From Gracilibacillus orientalis (lineage in GTDB: Bacteria > Bacillota > Bacilli > Bacillales > Amphibacillaceae): DNA of 64,000 nucleotides. Shown piece by piece: positions 1 to 7,985 of this stretch (position 1 is its first letter; every line of letters begins with the position of its first letter). A program made the translations under genes and the position numbers. The stretch is from NCBI RefSeq assembly GCF_900114645.1, contig NZ_FOTR01000018.1, positions 1-64,000 on the forward strand. Reading direction: 5' to 3'. The notes beneath the pieces were generated by a model, which did not search any database, was not told the origin of the DNA, and saw only the letters and a list, made by a program, of their open reading frames with translations.

Positions 1-222
1 ATAAATCCCATTCACTTTTTGATGAAGATTTTCCATCTCCTCTAATAAAGTTTCATTTAGTTTATCCTCATCTGTTGGTGTTCGATTCAACCATTTATAA
101 TAGGAGGCACGTGCCACCTTTGCTATTTCGCATAATAACAGAATAGAAAAATTTTCTTCCTCGTAAAGTTGTTGAATCGCTAAATAGCGATTTTCTAAAC
201 GAACATGGGTTATGACCGCCCC
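1..222 (-). CDS. IS3-family transposase OrfB, N-terminal part (cut by window edge)
   Basis: The reverse strand continues from OrfA in the -1 frame and reads on to the window edge. It gives an OrfB-like N-terminus that contains EIAKVARASYYKW, typical of the helix-turn-helix start of IS3-family DDE transposases. The catalytic rve domain lies outside the window. The overlap with OrfA contains AAAGGGGG just before the OrfA stop, a plausible -1 slippage site that would give the OrfAB fusion transposase. No separate OrfB start with a good ribosome site is visible, which fits production by frameshifting. Confidence 0.8.
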
Positions 223-890
223 CTTTCGATCTCCTCTAACTTTTTTAAAAAGGCATTCTCCGCTCGCAACCGTTCATTCTCTTTTTCCATCCGACGTATC
301 TCTAACTTCATTTTTTCTTCCGGTGATAATTCTTCCTCTGTTTTAGAACGACCACGTCGGTCTTTTAACGCATCCCATCCACCAGCTTCATATTTTCGCA
401 CCCATTGATAGACTTGTTGGTAAGATACTTGATTGGCTACCGCCGTTTTATGATAATCCTTATGATTGGCTAAAGCGTCTTGTACAATCTCAATACGTTT
501 CTGCCACGTGGTTTTTCTCCCTTTGGTCATAGAGCGACTCATTCCTTCCGGTTGTCCTTTTATTTCTCTATGACCATTATAATCTTTCATCCATTTTCTT
601 AAAACAGATGTGCTGGAAATCCCATGCTTTTCTATGACATCTCTTTGTGAATAGTTACCTGAAAGGTAATCTGATATGGCAACTAATTTCATTTCTTTTG
701 TGTAGGTTTTATTGTGGGAAGTTCCCTTTAAACCTTCCACACCGTATTTTTCCACCATTTTCATCCAATGCACAAGGGTGGTATTATGTACACCGTACTT
801 TCGCTGGATCTCACTTAAGCTATATCCCAGATTTTCATAGGCATCCAATACTGTCCGTTTAAATTCAGCAGTATGACCTTTTCTGGACAT
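210..890 (-). CDS. IS3-family transposase OrfA (helix-turn-helix protein)
   Basis: The product is about 226 residues. Two helix-turn-helix units cover roughly residues 1-55 and 60-110, and a third HTH-like part lies before a C-terminal leucine-zipper-like helix rich in K, E, R and L (about 185-225). This is the layout of long IS3/IS150-group OrfA proteins, which bind the terminal inverted repeats. The ATG at 890 is chosen because GGGGGAG lies 8 bases upstream; an in-frame TTG at 908 is less likely. The ORF is intact. The element's other end is outside the window, so completeness cannot be judged. Confidence 0.85.
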   Translation of the reverse strand: MSRKGHTAEFKRTVLDAYENLGYSLSEIQRKYGVHNTTLVHWMKMVEKYGVEGLKGTSHNKTYTKEMKLVAISDYLSGNYSQRDVIEKHGISSTSVLRKWMKDYNGHREIKGQPEGMSRSMTKGRKTTWQKRIEIVQDALANHKDYHKTAVANQVSYQQVYQWVRKYEAGGWDALKDRRGRSKTEEELSPEEKMKLEIRRMEKENERLRAENAFLKKLEEIERGRS

Positions 891-906
891 AAAAATAACT
901 CCCCCC

Positions 907-941
907 AAGTAGCAGATTTTTATTTTTTAATCTGTCTACTT
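907..941 (-). repeat. Hairpin in the IS leader, next to the OrfA ribosome site
   Basis: AAGTAGCAGATT (907-918) pairs with AATCTG(T)CTACTT (929-941), a 12-bp stem with a single bulge. It lies directly upstream of the OrfA Shine-Dalgarno. Hairpins here can limit translation from read-through transcripts in IS elements; that role is inferred. Confidence 0.5.
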
Positions 942-1227
942 AGAAGGGAGCTTATCAATCTAATTAAAATGCTTGATTTCATGCGCTTTTTTTATGATTT
1001 AAACGAAGTGATTTTTAACTTATGTCCAGGACTCCCAAAAACGATGAAGTAGTTCACCATTTACCCAATGTACTAATAATAGTTAAATCCTTGGTTCGAA
1101 TAAGTTAGTTTAAACAATTGCAAAAAAGTATTATTGTTGGAAAGGTTGATGAGTGCTATGATTTTTATCAAAACTATAAGGATTGAGGTGATTTATCTAG
1201 AAACGATAAAAAATGCTAACAACAAAT

Positions 1228-1241
1228 TGTAAGCGTTTAAA
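1228..1241 (+). promoter_or_regulatory. cre-like site upstream of the rhamnogalacturonan locus
   Basis: TGTAAGCGTTTAAA differs from the cre consensus TGWAARCGNTWNCA at one position. It lies 57 bases before the GH2 start in the 942-1297 gap, which otherwise holds the IS border and no convincing ORF. It suggests CcpA repression of the locus in the presence of preferred sugars. Confidence 0.5.
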
Positions 1242-1297
1242 ATTTAATTACTAAGGTTAAAGAACTCTTATTAAAAACAGGAGGAAAAATACAGAAT

Positions 1298-4200
1298 ATG
1301 GGTAATTATGAGAAGCGTTTAGAAAAGGAAGTTCACTCACAAATTTTTAATTTTAACTATAGTTGGCAGTTTATACTTGCAGATAAATTTCCACTTAATG
1401 AGGCATTAGATGCATGGCAAGATGATAAAGGTAGATATTTTTATGAAAAAGATTATGAGGAAAGCGGTTGGGAGACTGTAGGGGTTCCACATACTTATAA
1501 TGATAAAGATTTATTTGTGTCAAGAATTGAAGATGCAGGAAGTGGACAAAAAAGAACATTTTCTTTTTATAGAAAATGGTTCAGTCTTCCTTCTGAGCAT
1601 AAAGGAAAGAACGTCTTGATAGAGTTTGAAGGAATCCGACAAACCTGTTATCTATATGTGAATGGAACGATGGCAGGTTATTACGAGGCAGGTGTTGGCC
1701 CATTTGGATTTGATTTAACACCCTATATAGATTTTGAAGGAGACAACTTGATAGCAATTGCTACTGACAATACATCCTCCAGGAATTTAGATGCATTTGT
1801 TGCTGAAACACCAAATGTAGAAGGTGCAATACCCGGTGGATTCTTATCATCTCAAAACCCAGACAATATGGATGAAAGCATCCGAGGTGTAGGATATTTT
1901 TGGAATGCGAATGATTTTAATCCCAGTATAGGTGGTCTTTCAAAGAATATACGGTTACACATTAAACCCAAGTTACATATAACACTCCCGATTTACAGTA
2001 ATCTTCAAACAAAAGGAGTATATATATACGGGTCAGATTATGAGATTAAAAATAAAAAAGCTACTATACATGTAGATGTAGAGTTAAGAAATGAGAGTGA
2101 CTCGGACAAAAATGTAACATTAGAATCTATCATTATCGATCATAAAGGTCATGAAGTAGCACGGATGTCTTCTGGCGAAATACAAATACCTAAAGCAAGA
2201 GAATTACCTAATTTGCCACAACAATCAATAACGCCAAAAGATGCCTATTCCAAAGAAGGTAACCAGTATATACCATTATTCGAAGAAGACGTCGAGCCTA
2301 CAAAAACTGATTCATTAGAGGTAACTTTAGTGAAATCTAATGCTCTAGGTTCCAATCTACGGTTTTGGTCACCAGATGATCCATATTTATACACGGTTCG
2401 AACTTATTTAATATACAATGGAGAAGTTTTAGATCAAGTGACAAATGTTACAGGATTTAGGAAGGTTTCTTATGATTTCGAGAGTGGGTTGAAAATAAAC
2501 GACTCTCGTGTATGGTTGACAGGATATGCTCAACGCGCAGCTAATGAATGGGCAGTTATTGGAACGGCACCAGATTGGCTGAAAGATATCGATGCCCAAT
2601 TAATTCGTGAAAGTAATGCAAATCATATCCGTTTTATGCATGTGGCAGGTAGTCCAGCAGATATTCGATCGTTTGATCGTTCTGGCGTTGTTTGTACACA
2701 ACCTGCTGGAGATAAAGAAAAAGAGAACTTTGGCAGACAATGGGATCAACGTGTCGAATTAATGAGAGATGTCATCATTTATTTTAGGAATAATCCTTCG
2801 ATATTGTTTTGGGAAGCGGGCAATAATTCCATAAATAAAGAACATATGCGTGAAATGCGTTTATTAAAGGAGAAGCTTGATCCTACTGGTGGCAGATATA
2901 TGGGGTGCCGTACATTAAATACAGAAGAAGTATTAAATGAAGCGGAATATGTAGGTACCATGTTAAACCGTCATGCTGGGCGTTATCAATCTGAGAAAAT
3001 GCCAGTTACAGAGACTGAATATTTACGTGAGGAAGCCCCTAGACGTGTCTGGGATGATTTTTCACCCCCTGATTTTGATTATGATAATTTATGGTTAGGT
3101 CAAGGTGGCAGGAAACAAATTGGTGGTGATTGTCATGATCTTACTTCTGAAGATTTAGCTCTATATGCAGCAAAAGGGTATGCTGAATTTTTTAATGATC
3201 GGATTGGTGGAGCATCTGGGAAAAATCTTTATTCAGCAGCAGCGGCATTATGTTGGACAGATTCAGCTCAACATGGAAGGCAAGCAGCTAGTGAAAACGC
3301 TAGAATGAGCGGCCGCGTAGATCCAGTTCGTATCAAAAAACAAAACTTTGATGTATTTCGTACCATGCAATCACCAGTACCAATGATAAAAATTCTTGGA
3401 CATTGGAACTATCCTTCTGAAAGTGATAGGAACTATCGTTATCCGGTTAAAGAATTTGACGGTACTTATTGGAGAAAAACGGGAGAATATAGCTACAGAA
3501 ATCCAAAAGATAAAACGGTATATGTTATTGGTAGTTATTCCATCGCAAAAATAAAACTTTTTATAAATGGAGAATTTGCAGCAGAATGTGATAATACAAT
3601 TGATACTTTTGTCTTTCCATTTCATCATATTGATATTACTCAATCTGGCTCAATTACAGCAAAAGCATATGATTATAATGGGAATCAAGTAACTACAGAT
3701 ACAATTGAAACGGTATCCCAACCTGCAAAATTAAAGCTTAAAGCACATGTTGGCGATCGAGGACTTTTAGCAGATGGAACAGATATAGCTTATGTTGATG
3801 TGGAGGTTTTAGATGTTAGTAATCATCGTCACCCACTAGCTGATGATCGGATAGATTTTACGATGGAAGGTGAAGGTTTTTTTCTAGGTGGTTACAATAG
3901 TGGGCGTTTCAATGGCTATGGAAAAGAAGATAGTGTGATTCATAAAAATTATGTTTTTGCAGAATGCGGAAAGAATCGAGTATTCATCCGTTCCACAAGA
4001 AATGCAGGAAAAATAATATTATCAGCAAAAGTAAGCGGACTACCTGAGGAACGTATTGAGATCCATAGTAAATCAATGGACACAGGTGCACTAACAGTTG
4101 ATTTTCCACAATATCTTGAACCATTATATGCTGAGCACCCACCTGAAAATAGTTTTGCATTCAAAGCTATACCACAAGCCGATGCAGCTAAATATACGGA

Positions 4201-4591
4201 ACCAGATGAAACATATTGTAAGGTCGTGGTAAATGGGCAAGAACCTAATACAAATGGTATTTTAAGTGTTTTTGAGCATGGAAGTGTTTATAGTCCAATT
4301 TTATTTATAATAGACAGCATGAAAAAAAATTACCCGCAATTATTTGACTATCAATACGATGAAGAGCAGGGAATTCTGACGTTCATTTCAGATGGTAAAA
4401 CGATCATTGCCGAAAAAGGGCGTACACATCTTCTAGTAGATGGAGAAGAAAATCTATTAAATGGGGAGCCATATATCAATAAAGATGGTGTATTCATAGT
4501 AGAAATAAATGCTGTAATATCTTATATAAAAAATGTTGTTTCTTATTATGATGAGAAGGCTAGTTTATTCCGTATCGAAATTCCAAAATAA
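1298..4591 (+). CDS. Glycoside hydrolase family 2 enzyme (beta-galactosidase-like), pectin side-chain type
   Basis: A 1097-residue cytosolic protein without signal peptide. The N-terminal GH2 sugar-binding domain (about 15-200, with LIEFEGIRQTCYLYVNG) is followed by an Ig-like domain (about 235-390), a TIM barrel (about 390-720), further beta-sandwich domains, and a C-terminal part (about 965-1095) resembling the copper-amine-oxidase N-like domain (PF07833). The barrel motif NNPSILFWEAGNN ends in Asn510 where classical GH2 enzymes have the acid/base Glu (GNE). A TETEY motif supplies a likely nucleophile Glu. Substrate is unknown; the context points to galactosyl, arabinosyl or galacturonosyl side chains of rhamnogalacturonan. 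GGAGG lies upstream of the ATG. It is the first gene of the locus, 26 bases from the next. Confidence 0.8.
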   Translation: MGNYEKRLEKEVHSQIFNFNYSWQFILADKFPLNEALDAWQDDKGRYFYEKDYEESGWETVGVPHTYNDKDLFVSRIEDAGSGQKRTFSFYRKWFSLPSEHKGKNVLIEFEGIRQTCYLYVNGTMAGYYEAGVGPFGFDLTPYIDFEGDNLIAIATDNTSSRNLDAFVAETPNVEGAIPGGFLSSQNPDNMDESIRGVGYFWNANDFNPSIGGLSKNIRLHIKPKLHITLPIYSNLQTKGVYIYGSDYEIKNKKATIHVDVELRNESDSDKNVTLESIIIDHKGHEVARMSSGEIQIPKARELPNLPQQSITPKDAYSKEGNQYIPLFEEDVEPTKTDSLEVTLVKSNALGSNLRFWSPDDPYLYTVRTYLIYNGEVLDQVTNVTGFRKVSYDFESGLKINDSRVWLTGYAQRAANEWAVIGTAPDWLKDIDAQLIRESNANHIRFMHVAGSPADIRSFDRSGVVCTQPAGDKEKENFGRQWDQRVELMRDVIIYFRNNPSILFWEAGNNSINKEHMREMRLLKEKLDPTGGRYMGCRTLNTEEVLNEAEYVGTMLNRHAGRYQSEKMPVTETEYLREEAPRRVWDDFSPPDFDYDNLWLGQGGRKQIGGDCHDLTSEDLALYAAKGYAEFFNDRIGGASGKNLYSAAAALCWTDSAQHGRQAASENARMSGRVDPVRIKKQNFDVFRTMQSPVPMIKILGHWNYPSESDRNYRYPVKEFDGTYWRKTGEYSYRNPKDKTVYVIGSYSIAKIKLFINGEFAAECDNTIDTFVFPFHHIDITQSGSITAKAYDYNGNQVTTDTIETVSQPAKLKLKAHVGDRGLLADGTDIAYVDVEVLDVSNHRHPLADDRIDFTMEGEGFFLGGYNSGRFNGYGKEDSVIHKNYVFAECGKNRVFIRSTRNAGKIILSAKVSGLPEERIEIHSKSMDTGALTVDFPQYLEPLYAEHPPENSFAFKAIPQADAAKYTEPDETYCKVVVNGQEPNTNGILSVFEHGSVYSPILFIIDSMKKNYPQLFDYQYDEEQGILTFISDGKTIIAEKGRTHLLVDGEENLLNGEPYINKDGVFIVEINAVISYIKNVVSYYDEKASLFRIEIPK

Positions 4592-4617
4592 CAATTAATG
4601 TTGAAAGGAGAAATAAT

Positions 4618-7209
4618 ATGGAAGGAAATGTATCTTTATCTTGGTTAGGAAAAAAACCTAAAATAACTACTGGAGTAACATGGGGAATCCCATGGGAAAA
4701 AGGTATGTTAAACAAAAAAGACCCTTTAGAACTAGTTGATGCAAACAATGTTGGAATCCCTCTTCAAAGTTGGCCTACTGCCTTTTGGCCAGATGGTAGT
4801 GTGAAGTGGACAGCACATGCTGTGTCATTGAAGGATGAAGTTAATACAGAACGCTTACAGATTAAAAAGGGTAACATAACGAAAGAAATGGATCCACTTA
4901 AGTTAGAGGATGGCTCAGACTCTATTTATATAAATACAGGCAAAGTGAGTTGCCAAGTAAACAAAAAAGGAGATACTGTAATTGGAGAAGTTTACTATGG
5001 GGATAATCTTGTATGTCAAGGTGGCTATTTAAAAGGCATACGAGAATCAAAAAATAAAACGGACGGAATAGTAACATGGAAGCAAGAAGAATTCTATAGT
5101 GAAATTAAAAATGTTGTAGTTGAACAAGATGGACCTATCAGAGCAGTAGTGAAAATTACAGGTAGGCACAAAATATATACAGATAAACGTGAATGGCTGC
5201 CTTTTACACTTAGGTTGTATTTTTATACAGGTCAAACTTCTATAAAAGCAGTTCATACATTTTTATATGATGGGAATCCACACAAAGATTTTATTAAAGG
5301 AATAGGAATAGACTTTAAAATTCCAATGAACGGCCCATTATATAACAGACATATAAGGTTCGCAGGTGATACCGGTATGTTTAGTGAGTCTCCCAAAGGT
5401 ATGTTAACCTGGCGTACATCCGGTAGATATGAAGAACTTTACAAGGAGCAAATGGCAGGGAGATCTATTGAATTCGATTCTGAAGATCATCATTTTGTGG
5501 AATTGTTAGATGATTCTGCGACATGGAATAATTTCAAGCTAGTCCAAATTTCTGCCGACTCCTATACCATTTCAAAGCAAACAAGAGAAGAATTTGCATG
5601 GATTCGTGCTGTATCTGGAAAACGAGCAGGTGGCTTAGCATATGTTGGTAGTGAAACAGGCGGAATCGCTGTTGCTGTTCGGAATTTTTGGAAAAAACAA
5701 CCGTCCTCTCTTGAAGTGAAACAATTATCTGAGCAAACATCCACTTTATCAGCATGGTTTTGGTCACCAGATGCACCATCGATGGATTTAAGACATTATG
5801 ATTCAGAAACACACGTAAAATCATCTTATGAGGGTGCAGAAGAATTTCGCAGTACTCCTTATGGAATTGGGAATACAAGTGAGATAACAATTGATTTATT
5901 CAATAGTACTCCAGAACAGGAATTACTACAAACATTAGTTGAAGAAAAAGAATCCCCACCTTTACTAGTGTGTCATCCAGCCCATTACCATGATACAAAA
6001 GCGTTAGGGGTTTGGAGCTTAAAAGATGATAGTACCCCCATAAAAGCGAACATAGAAAAAGCACTTGATGAAGTGCTCCAATTCTATCTTGATGAGGTGG
6101 AGCAAAGAGGTTGGTACGGTTTTTGGGATTACGGGGACGTGATGCATAGCTATGATCCTATTCGACATGTATGGAAATATGATTTAGGTGGATGTGCTTG
6201 GCAAAACACCGAGCTAGCACCTAATTATTGGTTATGGTACATGTTTTTACGCTCCGGACGGGAAGATATATTCCGGTTTGCGGAAGCAATGACACGACAT
6301 ACGAGTGAAGTTGATGTATACCATTTGGGTGAATATGCAGGACTTGGATCAAGGCATAATGTGGTTCATTGGGGTTGTGGATGTAAAGAAGCACGAATAG
6401 GTGCTGCAGGACTTCATAAAATATATTACTATTTGACAGCTGATGAACGGATCGGTGATATTATGGATGAAGTAGTTAATGCTGATTATACAACAGAACA
6501 CCTTGATCCAATGAGAGCATATTATACAAAGGATCATTTCCCTACTCATGTACGAAGTGGCCCTGATTGGGCAGCATTTTGCTCTAATTGGTTAACAAAG
6601 TGGGAACGATATGAAGATACTAATTTTAGAGATAAGATGTTAACAGGTATTAATTGTCTTAAAAAAATGCCTCATCGTTTGTTAACTGGTCCTGTTTTTG
6701 GATATGAACCAAGAACTGGAGAATTAAAATTCATGGGTAATGAAAATTGGGGTCATCATTTAATGATGAGTATGGGTGGTGCCCAAGTATGGATGGAAAT
6801 GGTGGAGGTTCTAGAAGATGTCGAATGGAAAGACATGCTTGTTGAATTTGGAGAATTTTATAATCTATCAAACGAAGAAAAATCGCAAAGGACATCTGGA
6901 GCGATTCAAGGTGATAAACCGTGGGGAAGTTCCATGTTATCTTCATCATTAGTAGCATATGCTGCAGCAAATAAAAAAGATGCAGAGCTGGCAAAACAAG
7001 CATGGCAATATTTACTTGTAGATTCTACACACTGGCAAATAAAAACGCCATTAAAAGCTGAGAAAACATCAGACTATGTGAAACCAGTTGTAGAAGTGAA
7101 ATCGATGTCAACGAATACAGCTTCCCAATGGTCTCTTAATTTAATTGTTTGTTTAGAACTAATTGATCAATATCTAGAGTCAGCGATGTTGGATGATGAG
7201 AAGTCTTAG
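4618..7209 (+). CDS. Exo-rhamnogalacturonan lyase family protein (YetA / PL26-like)
   Basis: An 863-residue protein without signal peptide. The order is an N-terminal RIFT-barrel-like domain (opening with VSLSWLGKKP and GVTWGIPW), a central beta-sandwich, and a C-terminal alpha/alpha toroid rich in W, Y and H (about 470-850, with WYGFWDYGDVMHSYDP and ARHNVVHWGCGC-like stretches). This matches B. subtilis YetA (about 857 residues) and the fungal PL26 exo-lyase PcRGLX, which releases unsaturated galacturonosyl-rhamnose from rhamnogalacturonan I. A cytosolic exo-lyase fits uptake of oligosaccharides by the Lpl-type importer downstream. AAAGGAG lies 8-9 bases before the ATG. The family call is firm; exact activity is inferred from relatives. 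Confidence 0.85.
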   Translation: MEGNVSLSWLGKKPKITTGVTWGIPWEKGMLNKKDPLELVDANNVGIPLQSWPTAFWPDGSVKWTAHAVSLKDEVNTERLQIKKGNITKEMDPLKLEDGSDSIYINTGKVSCQVNKKGDTVIGEVYYGDNLVCQGGYLKGIRESKNKTDGIVTWKQEEFYSEIKNVVVEQDGPIRAVVKITGRHKIYTDKREWLPFTLRLYFYTGQTSIKAVHTFLYDGNPHKDFIKGIGIDFKIPMNGPLYNRHIRFAGDTGMFSESPKGMLTWRTSGRYEELYKEQMAGRSIEFDSEDHHFVELLDDSATWNNFKLVQISADSYTISKQTREEFAWIRAVSGKRAGGLAYVGSETGGIAVAVRNFWKKQPSSLEVKQLSEQTSTLSAWFWSPDAPSMDLRHYDSETHVKSSYEGAEEFRSTPYGIGNTSEITIDLFNSTPEQELLQTLVEEKESPPLLVCHPAHYHDTKALGVWSLKDDSTPIKANIEKALDEVLQFYLDEVEQRGWYGFWDYGDVMHSYDPIRHVWKYDLGGCAWQNTELAPNYWLWYMFLRSGREDIFRFAEAMTRHTSEVDVYHLGEYAGLGSRHNVVHWGCGCKEARIGAAGLHKIYYYLTADERIGDIMDEVVNADYTTEHLDPMRAYYTKDHFPTHVRSGPDWAAFCSNWLTKWERYEDTNFRDKMLTGINCLKKMPHRLLTGPVFGYEPRTGELKFMGNENWGHHLMMSMGGAQVWMEMVEVLEDVEWKDMLVEFGEFYNLSNEEKSQRTSGAIQGDKPWGSSMLSSSLVAYAAANKKDAELAKQAWQYLLVDSTHWQIKTPLKAEKTSDYVKPVVEVKSMSTNTASQWSLNLIVCLELIDQYLESAMLDDEKS

Positions 7210-7330
7210 TACGTAACTATATAGCTGCTAATAATTATGAAATGATCTGAATTTAATAAATTAGTATGGAAGGAATTTATCAATATATAGGTAAGAATGA
7301 AAGAAACCATATTCTTTTTATTTATAATGT

Positions 7331-7865
7331 AAGAAAGTATAAAATCCTTAGTATAACAGCGTTTTGTCTTATAGCAGCGAAATAAATAAAGAGTGTTTTG
7401 AAAGGTATAGAGTGCTGGGCACAGCTCCGGAAAAATGCTTCGCTTTCCGCGGGCCTGGCTTCAGCTAATTTTTTTAAATAAAATGAATTTTATTTAAAAA
7501 AATGGATCTTCAGCTCATGCTATTCCCGCAGGAGTCTTCGCATTTTTCCTGCGCTTTAAGATAGGCTCTACACCTATGGTGACAGCTAATATGTTGGCTT
7601 TTTATAGCGATAGAAAATAGGGTTCTACATGATGCAGTAAACGCAAAAATGATACTATATAATAAGTTGTAGAACATAACCATAGCGCAGGCCGACCGTT
7701 TCGACTCCTGGGGAAATAGCGTGATCTGAAGATCCACTTTGAAAAGTGTTTTTCTTTTCAAAGTTAGCTGAAGAGCATGCCCCCGGAAAGCGAAACGGTC
7801 AGCCGAAGCGGTTGCCGTAGCAGATGAAAACATTTCATCATTTCTAACTTGGTTAGAGTACATTA
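7331..7865. repeat. Composite structured intergenic repeat (copy A)
   Basis: This fills most of the 767-base gap between the PL26 gene and the regulator. Its ends are nearly identical to the shorter copy at 40216-40402. Inside are two hairpin units in opposite orientation: 7431-7547 (outer arms AAAAATGC/GCATTTTT, with a perfect 17-bp AT hairpin at 7468-7484/7487-7503) and 7694-7800 (outer arms GACCGTTTCG/CGAAACGGTC, inner stem 7736-7746/7754-7764). The segment between them is framed by CCTGCGCT/AGCGCAGG (7548-7555/7684-7691). Each unit carries the core CGCTTTCC...TTCAGC...TTCAGNTCA/TATTCCC.CAGGAGTC or its reverse complement. No gene is supported here. Confidence 0.85.
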
Positions 7866-7937
7866 TCTTGGTTTATAAACGAAAGGACCGGGTGGGCTTT
7901 CCCGGTATTTCTTAAAAACACCTTTTCCTCACAAGTG

Positions 7938-7951
7938 TGAAAGTGCTTACA
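7938..7951 (+). promoter_or_regulatory. cre-like site before the YesS-like regulator
   Basis: TGAAAGTGCTTACA matches the cre consensus TGWAARCGNTWNCA at all but one position (T for C). It ends 34 bases before the regulator's start, a position where CcpA binding would block transcription. Confidence 0.55.
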
Positions 7952-7985
7952 ATTGTGGTAAGATATTTTATGTGAGGTGAAGAAA

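Noticed and set aside
7510-7863. 117-codon ORF on the minus strand
   Set aside because: It runs through the structured repeat, and its N-terminal part recurs at the other copy (40.2-40.5 kb). No ribosome site and no family pattern; the coding look comes from the repeat.
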